Shown here: positions 21,451 through 32,030 of the stretch, in pieces
Layout: the number at the start of each line of letters is the position of its first letter
Numbering within the stretch: position 1 is the stretch's first letter
From: Physcia stellaris
Taxonomy: Eukaryota > Ascomycota > Lecanoromycetes > Caliciales > Physciaceae
DNA: 64,000 nt
Direction of reading: 5' to 3'
NCBI GenBank assembly: GCA_018902385.1
Contig: JABSSW010000039.1
Coordinates: forward strand, 248,001-312,000
Position numbers and translations under genes: made by a program
The notes under the pieces: model-generated
What the model was told of the DNA's origin: nothing
Seen by the model: the letters and a program-made list of their open reading frames with translations, nothing else
Database searches by the model: none

Positions 21451-24089
21451 GAATTCTGTACAATTGTTAGTCGATTCTTCGATGATTGAAATCTGATATC
21501 ACTCATCTCGTCGTGTTGAAAGAAAGAACTCGTTTCATCGTGACGAAAAATCTTGATCACTTCTCGACGTATGTGAAATTTACGACGTGATGAAGATTTC
21601 AGAAACGCGCTGAATCGTGTCAGAAACACGTTCATGAAATTCAAAATTTCGTATTACAGCTCATCGTCGTGATGATGAAAAAAACATCGTGTAGAGAAGA
21701 ATGAAAATGATGAAGAAAAATTAAAAGATAGAAAAAAGAAAATGAGAAGTTGAGTGACGAAACGAAATCAAATTTCGTCATATTTTCAATCTCAACATCA
21801 CAATTTCACGATCGTGAAACATTTTTGCGCATAATGAGAACAGCTGTTTGAATCACTAAATCACTCATTCATCTAGACGACTAATCGAATGAAATTTTGA
21901 AACAAGATTTTCGATTTGTGTACGATTAAGAGTCGTAAATGATCGATCAATTCGACGTCGTTTCATATATTTTATTTTCAACAGTAATCGAGCAACAAAA
22001 ATATGTCTCTGCTATTACATCTAGAATCTCGTATATTTGCGAAGAAGAATCATCTGATTTCATATCTCGTATCATGATTAACGTTATCAACAAAACGTCG
22101 ATTTAATGCATGCATCTTTGCTTTTGTACAATTTAAGTTTCTCAATATCTAAGCAATAGATTTGTTCGTATATTTTTGCATTTCTTCGAGATTTTTGCAT
22201 TTTTGACGTATAAACAAGAACAAGCAGTTTACAACTTCGTGTACAACGACAATCTACGAAAACGAATTTTCAACATCGAAACATACATATGAGCGATAGA
22301 TAAAGTAAAGATGAAAAGAGAATTTGAAAATGTATTGTTTCGATTTTATTTTTCTCAGATTTCGTTTTTCATTCTCATCGTTTGATTGTTGAAAAGATTT
22401 GATATGAATTACAGAACGATGTTCTACAATCGCGAGAAGAGCATGATTGTCTCAAAGAAGTTCAAAAAAGTTCATAATCAAACAACATTGCAAAAGAATC
22501 TCTTTGCAATTTCGTATATAACGAAAAATGCAATGAAATCGACACACAACATGATTATTCTCGAAACAAAAATTCAGTTGTGCTCAATTTCATTTCAAAT
22601 CACAATTTCATTTCACTACTTCTCGTTCTCGTCGTTTGATTCGACATTTTTCATTTGAATGTTCGAAAACGATGTTTTCGTCAACGTCTCATACATTTTT
22701 TTTTGTTTGATTTTTTCGATCAGCACAGTTCTCAGCATTTTTTTTTCGTTTTCATTCAAAAACGTTTGATACTTTCTTTTATAAATCAAAGAAGTGAGTT
22801 TTTTTCAAATTTTTTTAGAAAACACATTTACAATTTTCTTTGCGACGCGAAAGCGACGCGATCTTGAGATTCAAATTGTAAATGTTTTTGTAGAGCGAAA
22901 GCTCGAGATTTCTGTTCTTTCAGTTGATGCGAAAACAACGATTTGAAACTCGATAAAATCGAATCGTTCGATTTCGAAATTTTCAAATTCGAAATCGTCG
23001 AAATTGTCGTCGTGCTCAGAATGAGTTTCTGTGTTTATATTCATAGACTCGTTTTCATTTTGAGACAAAAATAATGATTCATTTTTGTCGACATTGAAGT
23101 CGATTTTTTGCAGTCGTTCGCGACTTGTCGTAGATTGATTGATGAGCAATTTTTGACGATTTGATTGTCGTTGCGAAGAACACGTTTCGAGATTCGACAA
23201 TGTTGTTTTTACAGCATTGATACGAGCTCGCGTGTCTCTGTCATGCACAAAAGAATTTTTAATTTTGAGAGAGATCGAAAGCATCACTTCTGCGATCGCA
23301 AACGATGTTTGAATGTCAATTGAGTTTAAAATCGAATCAAATCAAATACAAATTTGAGATTGAAAAATTGCATACTCAACGAACATTGATTTTTTTTATG
23401 TATGTACGTGCAGTTGTCGCACGTTCCAGACTGATTTCTGATTTGACGACATAGACGAAAAATCAACTGAATTTGATTTTGCTCAGTCTGAACGCAACGA
23501 GTGCACGTTTGAGTTGCATTTCGATCAATCGTCTAAAAATTTGTTAGACGATCGATTTCTTATCAAAAAAGAGACATGTCTATTTGAATGATCAGAACGT
23601 CGAACTGTTGCGATTGATGAATGTTGTCGAGATCGATGCGATTGATGAAATGCAGAAAAACGATGTGTTTGTCGAAAGCATTCGTAAATTGCGATCGTTT
23701 CATTAGTGTTATGCGAGTTTTGAGCTGAAATATCATCATCGTCAGTCAAATTATCATGATGATCTCAAAGTTCAATTCACGACGTCGAGATCAACGTCGA
23801 TGACATCGTCATCGAACACGTTTGAGTACACATTAGAAGTTGCATATAGTTTCGAATATCAATGATACATTTACAGATGATCAAAGAACTCGCGTTGCGC
23901 GACATGATTGTAATGTTGAAGCGAAAAGAAAAGAGAGAAAGAATCGAGATTCAAATAGATAGAGATGATTTTGCAAACGACGCTAATGATGAATATGTGT
24001 TGATGAATGATTTTCACATCAGAACAATAGAATCATCGAAGTCACAAAGACAGACAATATCGTCATACATTCGTAGTTTCGAGAAATAA

Positions 24090-24680
24090 TAGTAAACACT
24101 ATTTGATGAAATAGACAAATTTATATTCTTGTACAATTAATTTGTATTGACAGATAGTTTTATTTATATCGAGTTCTCTATCATTTGGCTCGAATATGTC
24201 ACGCGAAAACGAGTATTCTCGACGACGACGATGCTCGAAATGTCAATGTTTAGAATCACGCAGAGCTAAAAATCAATTTTTCGAATCTCGTCAGAAAAAC
24301 AACGATATTGACATAATCAAATCGTCTCGAATAGAGATAACAAGCACTATTTGAATTAATGAGCGACTGTGTGCGTTTGTACAATTCATCTGTATCGACA
24401 GATAGTCGTATGTCTGGAAAATTGATAACAATCGACTCATTTTCGTCGTGCGAGATCGAGTATTTTCAACGAAAACGATATTCAAAGAGACAGTGACTAA
24501 TATCTGATAAAGACTCAAAATGTCTAATCTTCAAACATCAATACGATGTCAAACAATATCGCCGAAATCACATCGTCTCGTATAAAAACAACAAACACTA
24601 TTCGATCGAGTAAACGACTTTGTGCTTTTGTACAATTCATTCTTGCTGACAAATAATTTTACTTCAAAAACATTGTCTAC
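24090..24680 (+). repeat. diverged tandem repeat, ~249-bp unit, three copies
   Basis: TTGTACAATT recurs at about 24130, 24378 and 24628. Each is preceded by ACACTATTTGAT or a near match and followed by a GACAGATAGT-like block. It lies just beyond the 3' side of the eroded helicase. Confidence 0.7.
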
Positions 24681-25470
24681 TTTTTGATTATTTTCGCTGA
24701 ACGATAACGAACGATCTCACGAATATCAAAGACTGAATAGTTGCGAAAGATGATAAACTCACGATTTCGAACGAGAACATGATCACAATACAAAAGCAAC
24801 ATGATTTTTAAGTTCGATGAAAATTGCTGCTAGTCTACTTCGAATCTGCTCGTGAACGAGATTCTCTATTTACATTATCGTTTATAGCAAATAAAAGAGA
24901 TCGAGTCGATGCAAACTGCGAGAATTGCGATTGAGACATCGACTGTTGATTTTCATTTTTTTCTATCGTGAAAAGTGAAAACGAAAAAAAATTTGTTGAT
25001 TGCGAAGTTTCTTGCGATTGTGATTTTGACTTCATCGTCAACGAAACGTTAAATGCTGAAACGATTTTTTTTTTGCGTTTTTTGATATTTTTCTTTTCGA
25101 TCGACACATTTTTGTTAATCATTCAAGTTTCTCGTTGTTTTTTACGTTCTCGAGTAGATTTTTCAAACTCAGTTTTTTCACTCGACAATTTTGTCTTTTT
25201 GCGATTTTTCGCATCAATATCAACTCGTCATGCTATTCAAGTTTCGCTGTCTGTCTTTTTCTGATTTTTAAAATCGATACACATACTCACAATCTCATTT
25301 TGATACAAATTTCTATTGAATCATTCTCTGCAATATCGCAACAGAGCATCTCGATCTATCAAAAATTCGACGAATTGAACGATGATGCGCAAAAATCGAT
25401 CGAAAAGTATGATCGATTCGAACATGAAAATATGAGAACTCGCATACATTTCTCGAGTCTTTTCATCTCT

Positions 25471-27117
25471 TCATAAAGTCAACTTTTTCGTAAAATATGC
25501 ATGAAGAACATAGTTGAACTTTTTGAACTCAGAATAAGATCGATGCTTCGAAATATGATTCGAATTGCAGAATGAGCAACACATCGCGAGTTTGACTAGT
25601 TTGTTCTCTTGATATTCGACGTAGATCTCGTCATCGTATCGTTTTAACTCGCACAATTTATTGCAAAAAAAATTGATTACATCGATGTATATCGATATTT
25701 GTTTTTGACGTTGTTGCGCATTGAAAACAGACTTCGTCGCTTTAATCATTGATTTGATTTGAAATTCATCAGCGTTGCTTTCATCAGATTCATATTCGCT
25801 ATCGTTTTGCTCGAGTATGTAAACTTTCAGCAATGAATCTCGATCTTTTTTATTTTTTCTGACTTTTTCTAGATCGATCTTGTCACAAGCCCATCGAGAA
25901 ATCAACAAATAACAAAATTCAGAAAAGATTTGACGAGCATCTCGATTTTTTCTTTGAATCAAAACGTGTTTGCTTTTAGAAATCATTCAATTACAAATGA
26001 TTTTGATATCTGAATTATTCGCGCTCAATTCATATGTTTCGCTGACGATCAAAAATCGAATTGATGAGTCAAATTCAGAGAAGTTCGCTTGATTCGATTT
26101 CTCGAACATATTAGCAATTCTCTTTTTGTCGTCGTCAGTCATGTTCGCATGATACGCTGCTATTCAACGTTTGACGACGAAAAGATAATTTCATTCGGAA
26201 AATCAAACGTCGATTGCAAATTGAATGAAATTCTGTAGATTCGATTTGCTGTCGAAATAGAAAATCGTCTTGAAAATGCTATAAGAATCAGTCGCATTGA
26301 TCGAAAAAAAGCGACGAAAATCTTCGAAATTGTTTTGATTGTTTTCGATAAATATAATATGCATATTGATTTTCGATTTATCGATAGATGTTTTGATTAT
26401 TCGGCAATTTTCGAAATCAGCGTCTTTTTTCACGACGATCAGCGTATCTTTATTCAGAGTAACGAAAATGCCAAAATATGACACATTCGAAAAAAATCGA
26501 TTTTTGAGCACATGAAGCTCGCTGAACTCTGAACGAAAATTTCGTCAATCATCAATCAAATGCAACTCATCTACGATCACAACTATCAAACGTTCTCGAA
26601 ATTTCGACTTTTTGCAAATGTTCTCGTTGAACTCGATCGAGAATATGTACTTCGAACTGATGAACATTGTTCATTGTCAACAAAAATTCTAGCAATCGAT
26701 TGAAAACTTCGTATCATGAGTATACTTCTCGACAGCAATTTTTTGACGATTCAATCTGAATTTATGATTTTTATCATAGACGAAGAACAAAACTCGAAAA
26801 AATTTGTTGATTTTCTCGTATTGTTGCTTCGCAATGAGTTTCAGAAACATCATCATCAACACGATGCTCGTGTTTCGAGAATGTAACAGAAACAACATAT
26901 TGAAAATCAAACTTTTGTCGAAACTCGTTCTCGCTATCAAAATCAAGAACTCTTTGAGACACGCAACGACATGTATGATTTTTATTTGTTTTTTTCTTTC
27001 ATTTAAGTCGAATATCTCAAAGATACGAATAGCAATCTGATTTAAAATCATGTTTTCGAGCTTCGTATTATCTGAAATCGAAGAAATTTCTGTTGAGAGA
27101 TTATGCTCGTTCGTCAA
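25471..27117 (-). pseudogene. RecQ-like DNA helicase, RIP-eroded
   Basis: Three minus-strand frames appear to be one helicase. 27117-26689 carries the N-terminal RecA lobe: LNERKKQIKIIHVVACLKEFLILIARTS, then FDKSLIF (a Walker A region whose GKS-preceding Gly has become Asp), then MMMFLKLIAKQQYEKIN (motif Ia; Pro changed to Phe). 26511-26203 carries the later part of the ATPase core: FVTLNKDTLIVV and KTIFYFDSKSNLQN. 25986-25471 is a C-terminal region ending CCSFCNSNHISKHRSY, a zinc-finger-like Cys/His cluster. The changes Gly to Asp and Pro to Phe/Leu are what C to T change at CC/GG sites gives. The 142-residue N-terminal piece has no Gly and no Pro. The original may have been a telomere-linked or transposon-borne helicase; the sequence cannot decide. 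Not functional. Confidence 0.65.
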
Positions 27118-27256
27118 AGATTCTTTCTCTCATTTTGTCTCATTATCATAATCACTCTCGTTTGACTTTTGTACATAGAAGATCGAAATTCACAGATCGC
27201 GATTTTGCGTATCATTCGAAAATGTTGTATTCACGCTGAATGCTGTCAATGAACTT

Positions 27257-27419
27257 TGTCACGTAGAATAAGCAGATATGCAGTATGTGGTTGTAATAGT
27301 AGTTGATTATCTAGAAGGTTGTGCGCGAGAAGGTTATTTACATGCTCGTCTGGCGGCGCTAGCCCTATTGAGACTGCCACGTGACGTCTCTGGAATCATC
27401 TCCGGAACAGTCTCTAACA
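27257..27419 (-). repeat. 3' LTR of the gag-only element
   Basis: 163 bp, identical by eye to 29280-29442; TG...CA ends. The target duplication copy AACTT lies at 27252-27256. Confidence 0.95.
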
Positions 27420-27749
27420 ACATGCCCACTTTTTGAAAGAAAAGACGGCGCCCTCGTCGTCCCACGAGTCTTCCAAGCTTCCCAGCCCTTCGTGCGATAT
27501 CCATGACCTAGTACCCATGTGATTGGCGGTAGGGAGTCCAGTAGGTATGCCGGCGGATGCGGGAAAGCCAGGAGAGTGGCGAGTAGGTGGTAGTAATACA
27601 ATTGGAAATCTATCGGAACGCTTCCGCACCCATGCTCTGATGCAAAGACTGCAGATTCGACGTTTTCGGCCTTAGTAAGCGAGCAGGGTGGCTCCAGGCC
27701 AGCCGGAGAACCAGGCCGATTAGTATGGCAAAACGTTCGATATCTCCAG

Positions 27750-29060
27750 CTAATTGACAGGCATTTCGTCCTCGTCAAACTCGTCCTCTTCGGCCTCGTT
27801 CAGGTGGTATCCATAGGGGGTATCCTGGGCGGCCTCGGCCACGTAGGCCTGACGGGGTTTATCGCCAGCGGGCGTCTTCGGCGGGGGCTTGGTGTTGCCG
27901 TTCTGACCGCCACGATTGGTGTACTGTTGGCGGTATGAGGTAGCACCAGAGGACTGCTGCTGGCGTTGATATGCGGCCTGACGATCTGCCTGGCGGTCGG
28001 CCATTTCGTACCAAATCGAGGTTTTGGCATCGATATCTTGCAGGAATCGCGCCACCGTGGTATGCTCGTTGGGCTCCGGTATATCGCGGCGGAGTATGAC
28101 GTCGAATCGATTCCATATCATGGTGACTTGATTGAAGGTATCGAGGAGGTTGGCTGCCTTGGCATAACGGAGCATTTGCAGAAACCATGCTCTCGGTGTG
28201 ACCCCTCGCTTGATATCATTCAACGAGTACTTCTGATTCGTCAAACGACTCAAAGCTACTGTAGCCCGAGTCTTGAAACGATTAATGAGAGTTCGACTCC
28301 ACTTATCGAGCTTGGCATCACGAAGTAAGTCTCGAAAATTGTCGTCAATCTCGATGGTGTACCACTCAAGGGCATCGCCTCGTAGACACCCAGTAACGAG
28401 ATCCTCGATGGTCTTCTCATCGTATTGCTTGGCCATATCCTGCAACCGTTCAACGAACACATACACATCCTTGTAAAACACGTGCTTGCCCGAATGAACG
28501 ATGGTCGTGAATGGCTTATCCTCCTCTTGTTCCTCTGGATCAAAGAAACCCACATCTTCGGCCTTGAGCTTCGGTCCAAATAGACGTACTGCGAGATCGT
28601 TCGCATTCTGGGTAGGGGGGATCGGCTGTTCTGCGGGCTGATCTGCAGGCTGTTCTGTAGACTGTACTGCAGGTCGTTCTGCAGGTCGTTTGAGCTCACG
28701 AATGAGAGGCCGAGTGACAGAAAGGTGAGGTTGAGTTTCTTCGGTTTCGCTATCCTCTTCGAATAAACGCCTAGCAGGAGGTAAACGACGATCGAGTTTC
28801 TCGTCTAGCATAGCACCGAATAGCCTCGTGAGATCGGTGACGGTCTCATTGCTAAGGCCTCGAACAGTTGGATGGGGGGCCTCAGATGCAATTGAGTGGA
28901 TGACAGGCATTTCGCGTTGGGTGGTCTGCACGAGTTGTTGATTCCTGATCTCGGTATTGTTCTCGCTGGAGGATTCCTCCTCCACTGAGGGCTGACGTTC
29001 CTGATTCGAACCTTCGGCCTGAGCTTTGGCTTTACCAGCACGCGTCTGCTTGCTGGCCAT
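27750..29060 (-). CDS. Gag-like structural protein of the LTR element
   Basis: 436-residue open frame starting at the ATG at 29060. The first ~150 residues are charged and disordered, with Gln/Pro-Ala repeats. Residues ~190-350 form a retrotransposon gag region: FYKDVYVFVERLQDMAKQY, GCLRGDALEWYT, LDKWSRTLINRFKTRA. A Gln/Arg-rich stretch and an acidic end (EAEEDEFDEDEMPVN) follow. There is no CCHC zinc knuckle. It fills most of the interior of the element and is the only coding region in it. Copia or Gypsy origin is not settled by the sequence. Confidence 0.88.
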   Translation of the reverse strand: MASKQTRAGKAKAQAEGSNQERQPSVEEESSSENNTEIRNQQLVQTTQREMPVIHSIASEAPHPTVRGLSNETVTDLTRLFGAMLDEKLDRRLPPARRLFEEDSETEETQPHLSVTRPLIRELKRPAERPAVQSTEQPADQPAEQPIPPTQNANDLAVRLFGPKLKAEDVGFFDPEEQEEDKPFTTIVHSGKHVFYKDVYVFVERLQDMAKQYDEKTIEDLVTGCLRGDALEWYTIEIDDNFRDLLRDAKLDKWSRTLINRFKTRATVALSRLTNQKYSLNDIKRGVTPRAWFLQMLRYAKAANLLDTFNQVTMIWNRFDVILRRDIPEPNEHTTVARFLQDIDAKTSIWYEMADRQADRQAAYQRQQQSSGATSYRQQYTNRGGQNGNTKPPPKTPAGDKPRQAYVAEAAQDTPYGYHLNEAEEDEFDEDEMPVN

Positions 29061-29279
29061 GACGTAGGGACTCGTATTAGGTGTTTCGAGTACGGTGGAG
29101 GTGCGAAAGCGTGGAACTACTCAATGAAGAGGTTCTGGGGTCCCGAATTAGGAGGTCGGAGACACTGAGGGAGGTGCGAAACAGGCGGGCCTGAAGTGAG
29201 TGTTCTAGGGGCTTGCTGCAGGTGTTGCAAGCACTAATTGAGGTGCGGAAGCGCTGAATCGGTAGATGATGCTACCAAT

Positions 29280-29442
29280 TGTCACGTAGAATAAGCAGAT
29301 ATGCAGTATGTGGTTGTAATAGTAGTTGATTATCTAGAAGGTTGTGCGCGAGAAGGTTATTTACATGCTCGTCTGGCGGCGCTAGCCCTATTGAGACTGC
29401 CACGTGACGTCTCTGGAATCATCTCCGGAACAGTCTCTAACA
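29280..29442 (-). repeat. 5' LTR of the gag-only element
   Basis: 163 bp, identical by eye to 27257-27419. The target duplication copy AACTT lies at 29443-29447. Confidence 0.95.
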
Positions 29443-29447
29443 AACTT

Positions 29448-30065
29448 CGTTGATTGGGTGTATGAGCTCGAGAACTATGAAATGAACTGATCGTTTCAGC
29501 AGACGTGTCGATGTTTATTGTGATGTCGTGAAATCGTTTAAAAAATCGAGACGCGAAAGTCATGATATATATCAAAAAGATCGATAATATTAGATTTAAA
29601 ATGAGATCTTCTGATCAATTGCGCATTCGAGAATTGCTCTGAGATGATGATTTTGAAAATGAAACAAGATTTGCTTTCGTTCTGTTTGCAATTCGTCAGT
29701 TTCAATCATCACGTTCTTTTAGAAAATTATTTTTGTGAAATTTTGTAGTTCGATATCGAAATAATGATTTTCTCGTCTTCAATTACTTGTAAATCGCGTG
29801 AAATGTTCAATAATGAATTCGACAAACGACTGAATTTGATGATTTATGATTTTGAAAATGTGACGAAATATGTTTGTCGCGTTGTTTTCTCGAATCTCGC
29901 AATTGAATTGAACAACAATCACAATGTATTATGAAATTATTTCATTAGAGCGTTGTAGCTCGGTATCGAATTAACGATTTTCTCGTTTTCAATTAATTGT
30001 ATTCGACGTGAGATGTTCAAGAATGTGCTTCGCAAAATGCTGAATTTGAATGATGACGCGAAGAT
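29448..30065. repeat. AT-rich block 1, right-hand remainder
   Basis: Continuation of the AT-rich block beyond the LTR element. Two related ~200-bp stretches (about 29690-29800 and 29910-30020) share AATTGTA, CGTGAAATGTTCAA/CGTGAGATGTTCAA and TGAATTTGATGA-type blocks. No gene. Confidence 0.6.
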
Positions 30066-30078
30066 AAATACGGCCGTT

Positions 30079-32030
30079 TACCCGATTTTGAATCCAGACG
30101 TGTAGAAGAGAAGCCCGAGCTTTACGACGCTTCGGCTACACGGCCCGAGACAACTACATGATAGTATCCGGAATGGCGCCGGCTGTTCTGGGCGACCTCG
30201 CTGATATGAGTGATCGGAGAAGAGTGTTTGTTTTGACCTTCGGTATCTATCCTGTGGCGAATATTGGACTGGCAGTACAGAAAAGCTGGACAGCACTATT
30301 TCTTTTGAGGACTTTGTAGAGCGCTGGTGGCGCTGGTGCGTATGCACTTCTCTCTTGCAGCTACTCAACTAGGTACAAGAAAAGTCGATGGGTGTGGAAG
30401 CTACGATTGCTATTGGCTACAGTGCCATCTTTGATATCGCTGCGCCATCCGAAAGAGGCGGGTTTGTCGGTACACTCCTTCTCGGGTAATCAATCTGTGT
30501 CACTTGCAGTACACATTCCTGCGGTACTTACTCAAGCGTTTTTTTGGCTGATAGGTGTATTCTAGACCAAATATTGCCACAGCGATTGGTCCAATACTTG
30601 GGGAGCATTGACAAGACAGCTTGGCTGGCGTTGGATATTCTGGATTCTGGCCATTTCTTCTGGCGTCTGCCTTACCTTGATCTTGGTCTATCTTCTGTAT
30701 ACATCACGCTACACTGTTGGCAATGATTCTCGAGGAATTTTGGGAGTCCATCGCGCTCTTATCTCCTACCTTCAACCCCTGAAGACTAGCCATTCGCCCA
30801 ACAGTACAACGAGTGAAGATTGCGCGACTTCAAGTCCGCTAGGCAGGGAACTCTTTAGAAAATACCACATACCCAACCCTTTAGCCAATCTTAAATGGCT
30901 TTGGGCGAAAGATACTGCGCTCATAACAACGAGTTACGGAGTTGACTATATAGTGTTTAGCTGCCTACAAGCTTCGCTTTCACCCCTTTTCGTTGACACC
31001 TTCCATCTATCGGAGCAATCCAGGACTCATATATTTATCATTTGGAGTTGGTTCGGTGGTAGGAGCTTATTGTTCTGGTATTCCATACCCTCTGTTTCCA
31101 CATTCAGAATCTCCCAGGGCACACTCTTCCCGCTGCCTTTATAAATCATTCTCTGCTCCGCGAACGCCTGCTGTAACTAACACAATCAGGTAAGATCATG
31201 GATCGTGACTACGAGCTCACAGCCCGATGACCATAATGTAGTCGTCAATACCACAAGTGGCGATAACCTGACAGACTTTCCCATTGAGAGAGCCAGGTTC
31301 AGAAACGTCTGGTGCTCTATCGGTGCTAGTGGAACGTGTACGACCGGGTATGGTTGGGCGCTTCATTCAGGGGTTGTACGCGTCTATGAGCCAGCATAGA
31401 TCATCGGGGCCCAGCCTGCTGACAATAAACGCTTCAGCACATCTCGATACCCCTAATCCCCCAATTCATCATCGGTTTCTTTATTCCCAAGCACGATGTT
31501 CGTGGCTTAGCAGGGCCGTCTCTTATATATATAGTGATGCCAAGCCACGAACACCACAATTTTGCCATGCATGGCATGGCTTTGACATTCAGCGTTAGTA
31601 CCCCCCTCTTCGCTTTTTCCATATTTCATCTTTCGCCCCCATCCCCATATCCCTCACGATTATGCCCGTCTTTCTACGCCGGCTCTTTCTACCCTTCTTC
31701 GCCTGCCCTTTGGTCACACTTCTCCACCCTTGGGTCTTCCTTCGCGTCCAAACCTAGCAGTCCACTCTCCAGCTCAGCGGTACTCTCCTCGACAACCTCC
31801 ATCCCAAGGCCCCTGTCTCAACAACAGCATGCGATGTTCCTGGGCCGGCCTAGGCTTGGCAATTTTTCACGACGCAATGGGCACAGGCTGGACTTTTACA
31901 TTGTTTGGGGGTGTCTTGGCGTCTTTTGGCTCGAGTGGACATACGGAATGGCGTGGAGGGGACAAATGGGGGAAAGGGGCGTGGAAGGGTGAAAGTGGAG
32001 CAATTTTACTGGACCCGGAGACCAGGTGAG
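30079..32030 (+). pseudogene. MFS multidrug-type (DHA1/QDR-like) transporter, decayed
   Basis: Plus-strand pieces of a 12-TM drug:H+ antiporter. The first is AVLGDLADMSDRRRVFVLTFGIY (MFS motif A, GxLADxxGRR type). Then come KSWTALFLLRTL, the TM5-6 block LGWRWIFWILAISSG, a long central loop (SYLQPLKTSHSPNSTTSED, RKYHIPNPLANLKWLW), TSYGVDYIVFSCLQASLSPLFVDTFHLSE, NTTSGDNLTDFPIERARFRNVW and, near 31.86-31.95 kb, GLAIFHDAMGTGWTFTLFGG (the last TM pair). The pieces are in order but in several frames with stops. The first two TM helices are missing because the copy begins at the AT-rich border near 30.07 kb. It is a relic, and the border may mark the breakpoint that removed its 5' end. Confidence 0.8.

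Larger units (their letters stand above)
16281..27251. repeat. AT-rich, RIP-like mutated repeat block 1
   Basis: About 11 kb of AT-rich DNA with no intact gene. Eroded DUF6589-like and RecQ-like helicase genes and three clusters of tandem repeats lie inside. C is followed mostly by G or A and hardly ever by C: a hand count over 26221-26520 gives CpG 21, CpA 13, CpT 8, CpC 1. Open frames here contain almost no Gly or Pro. The remaining stretches (about 20.4-24.0 kb) hold only low-complexity or unrecognisable frames. Confidence 0.8.
27257..29442 (-). mobile_element. Non-autonomous, gag-only LTR retrotransposon
   Basis: 2186-bp element on the minus strand. Two direct repeats of 163 bp (27257-27419 and 29280-29442) look identical, start TG and end CA, and are flanked by the 5-bp target duplication AACTT. 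Just inside the 5' LTR (at 29280 in minus reading) lies TGGTAGCATC, a candidate tRNA-Met-type primer-binding site. A purine tract (AAAAAGTGGGC) precedes the 3' LTR. The interior holds one gag-like ORF and no protease, integrase or reverse transcriptase, so movement would need proteins from a related element. It looks whole for this class. Identical LTRs and normal base composition inside an AT-rich block mean it inserted recently, after the mutation of its host block. Confidence 0.93.

Noticed and set aside
20507-21644. Long Phe/Ser-rich minus-strand frames
   Set aside because: They are the complement of purine tracts in mutated DNA; several frames overlap with the same low-complexity content and no motif.
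22871-23287. 138-codon minus frame in AT-rich block 1
   Set aside because: No homology I can recognise and the same Gly/Pro-free bias as the neighbouring relics; cannot be supported as a gene.
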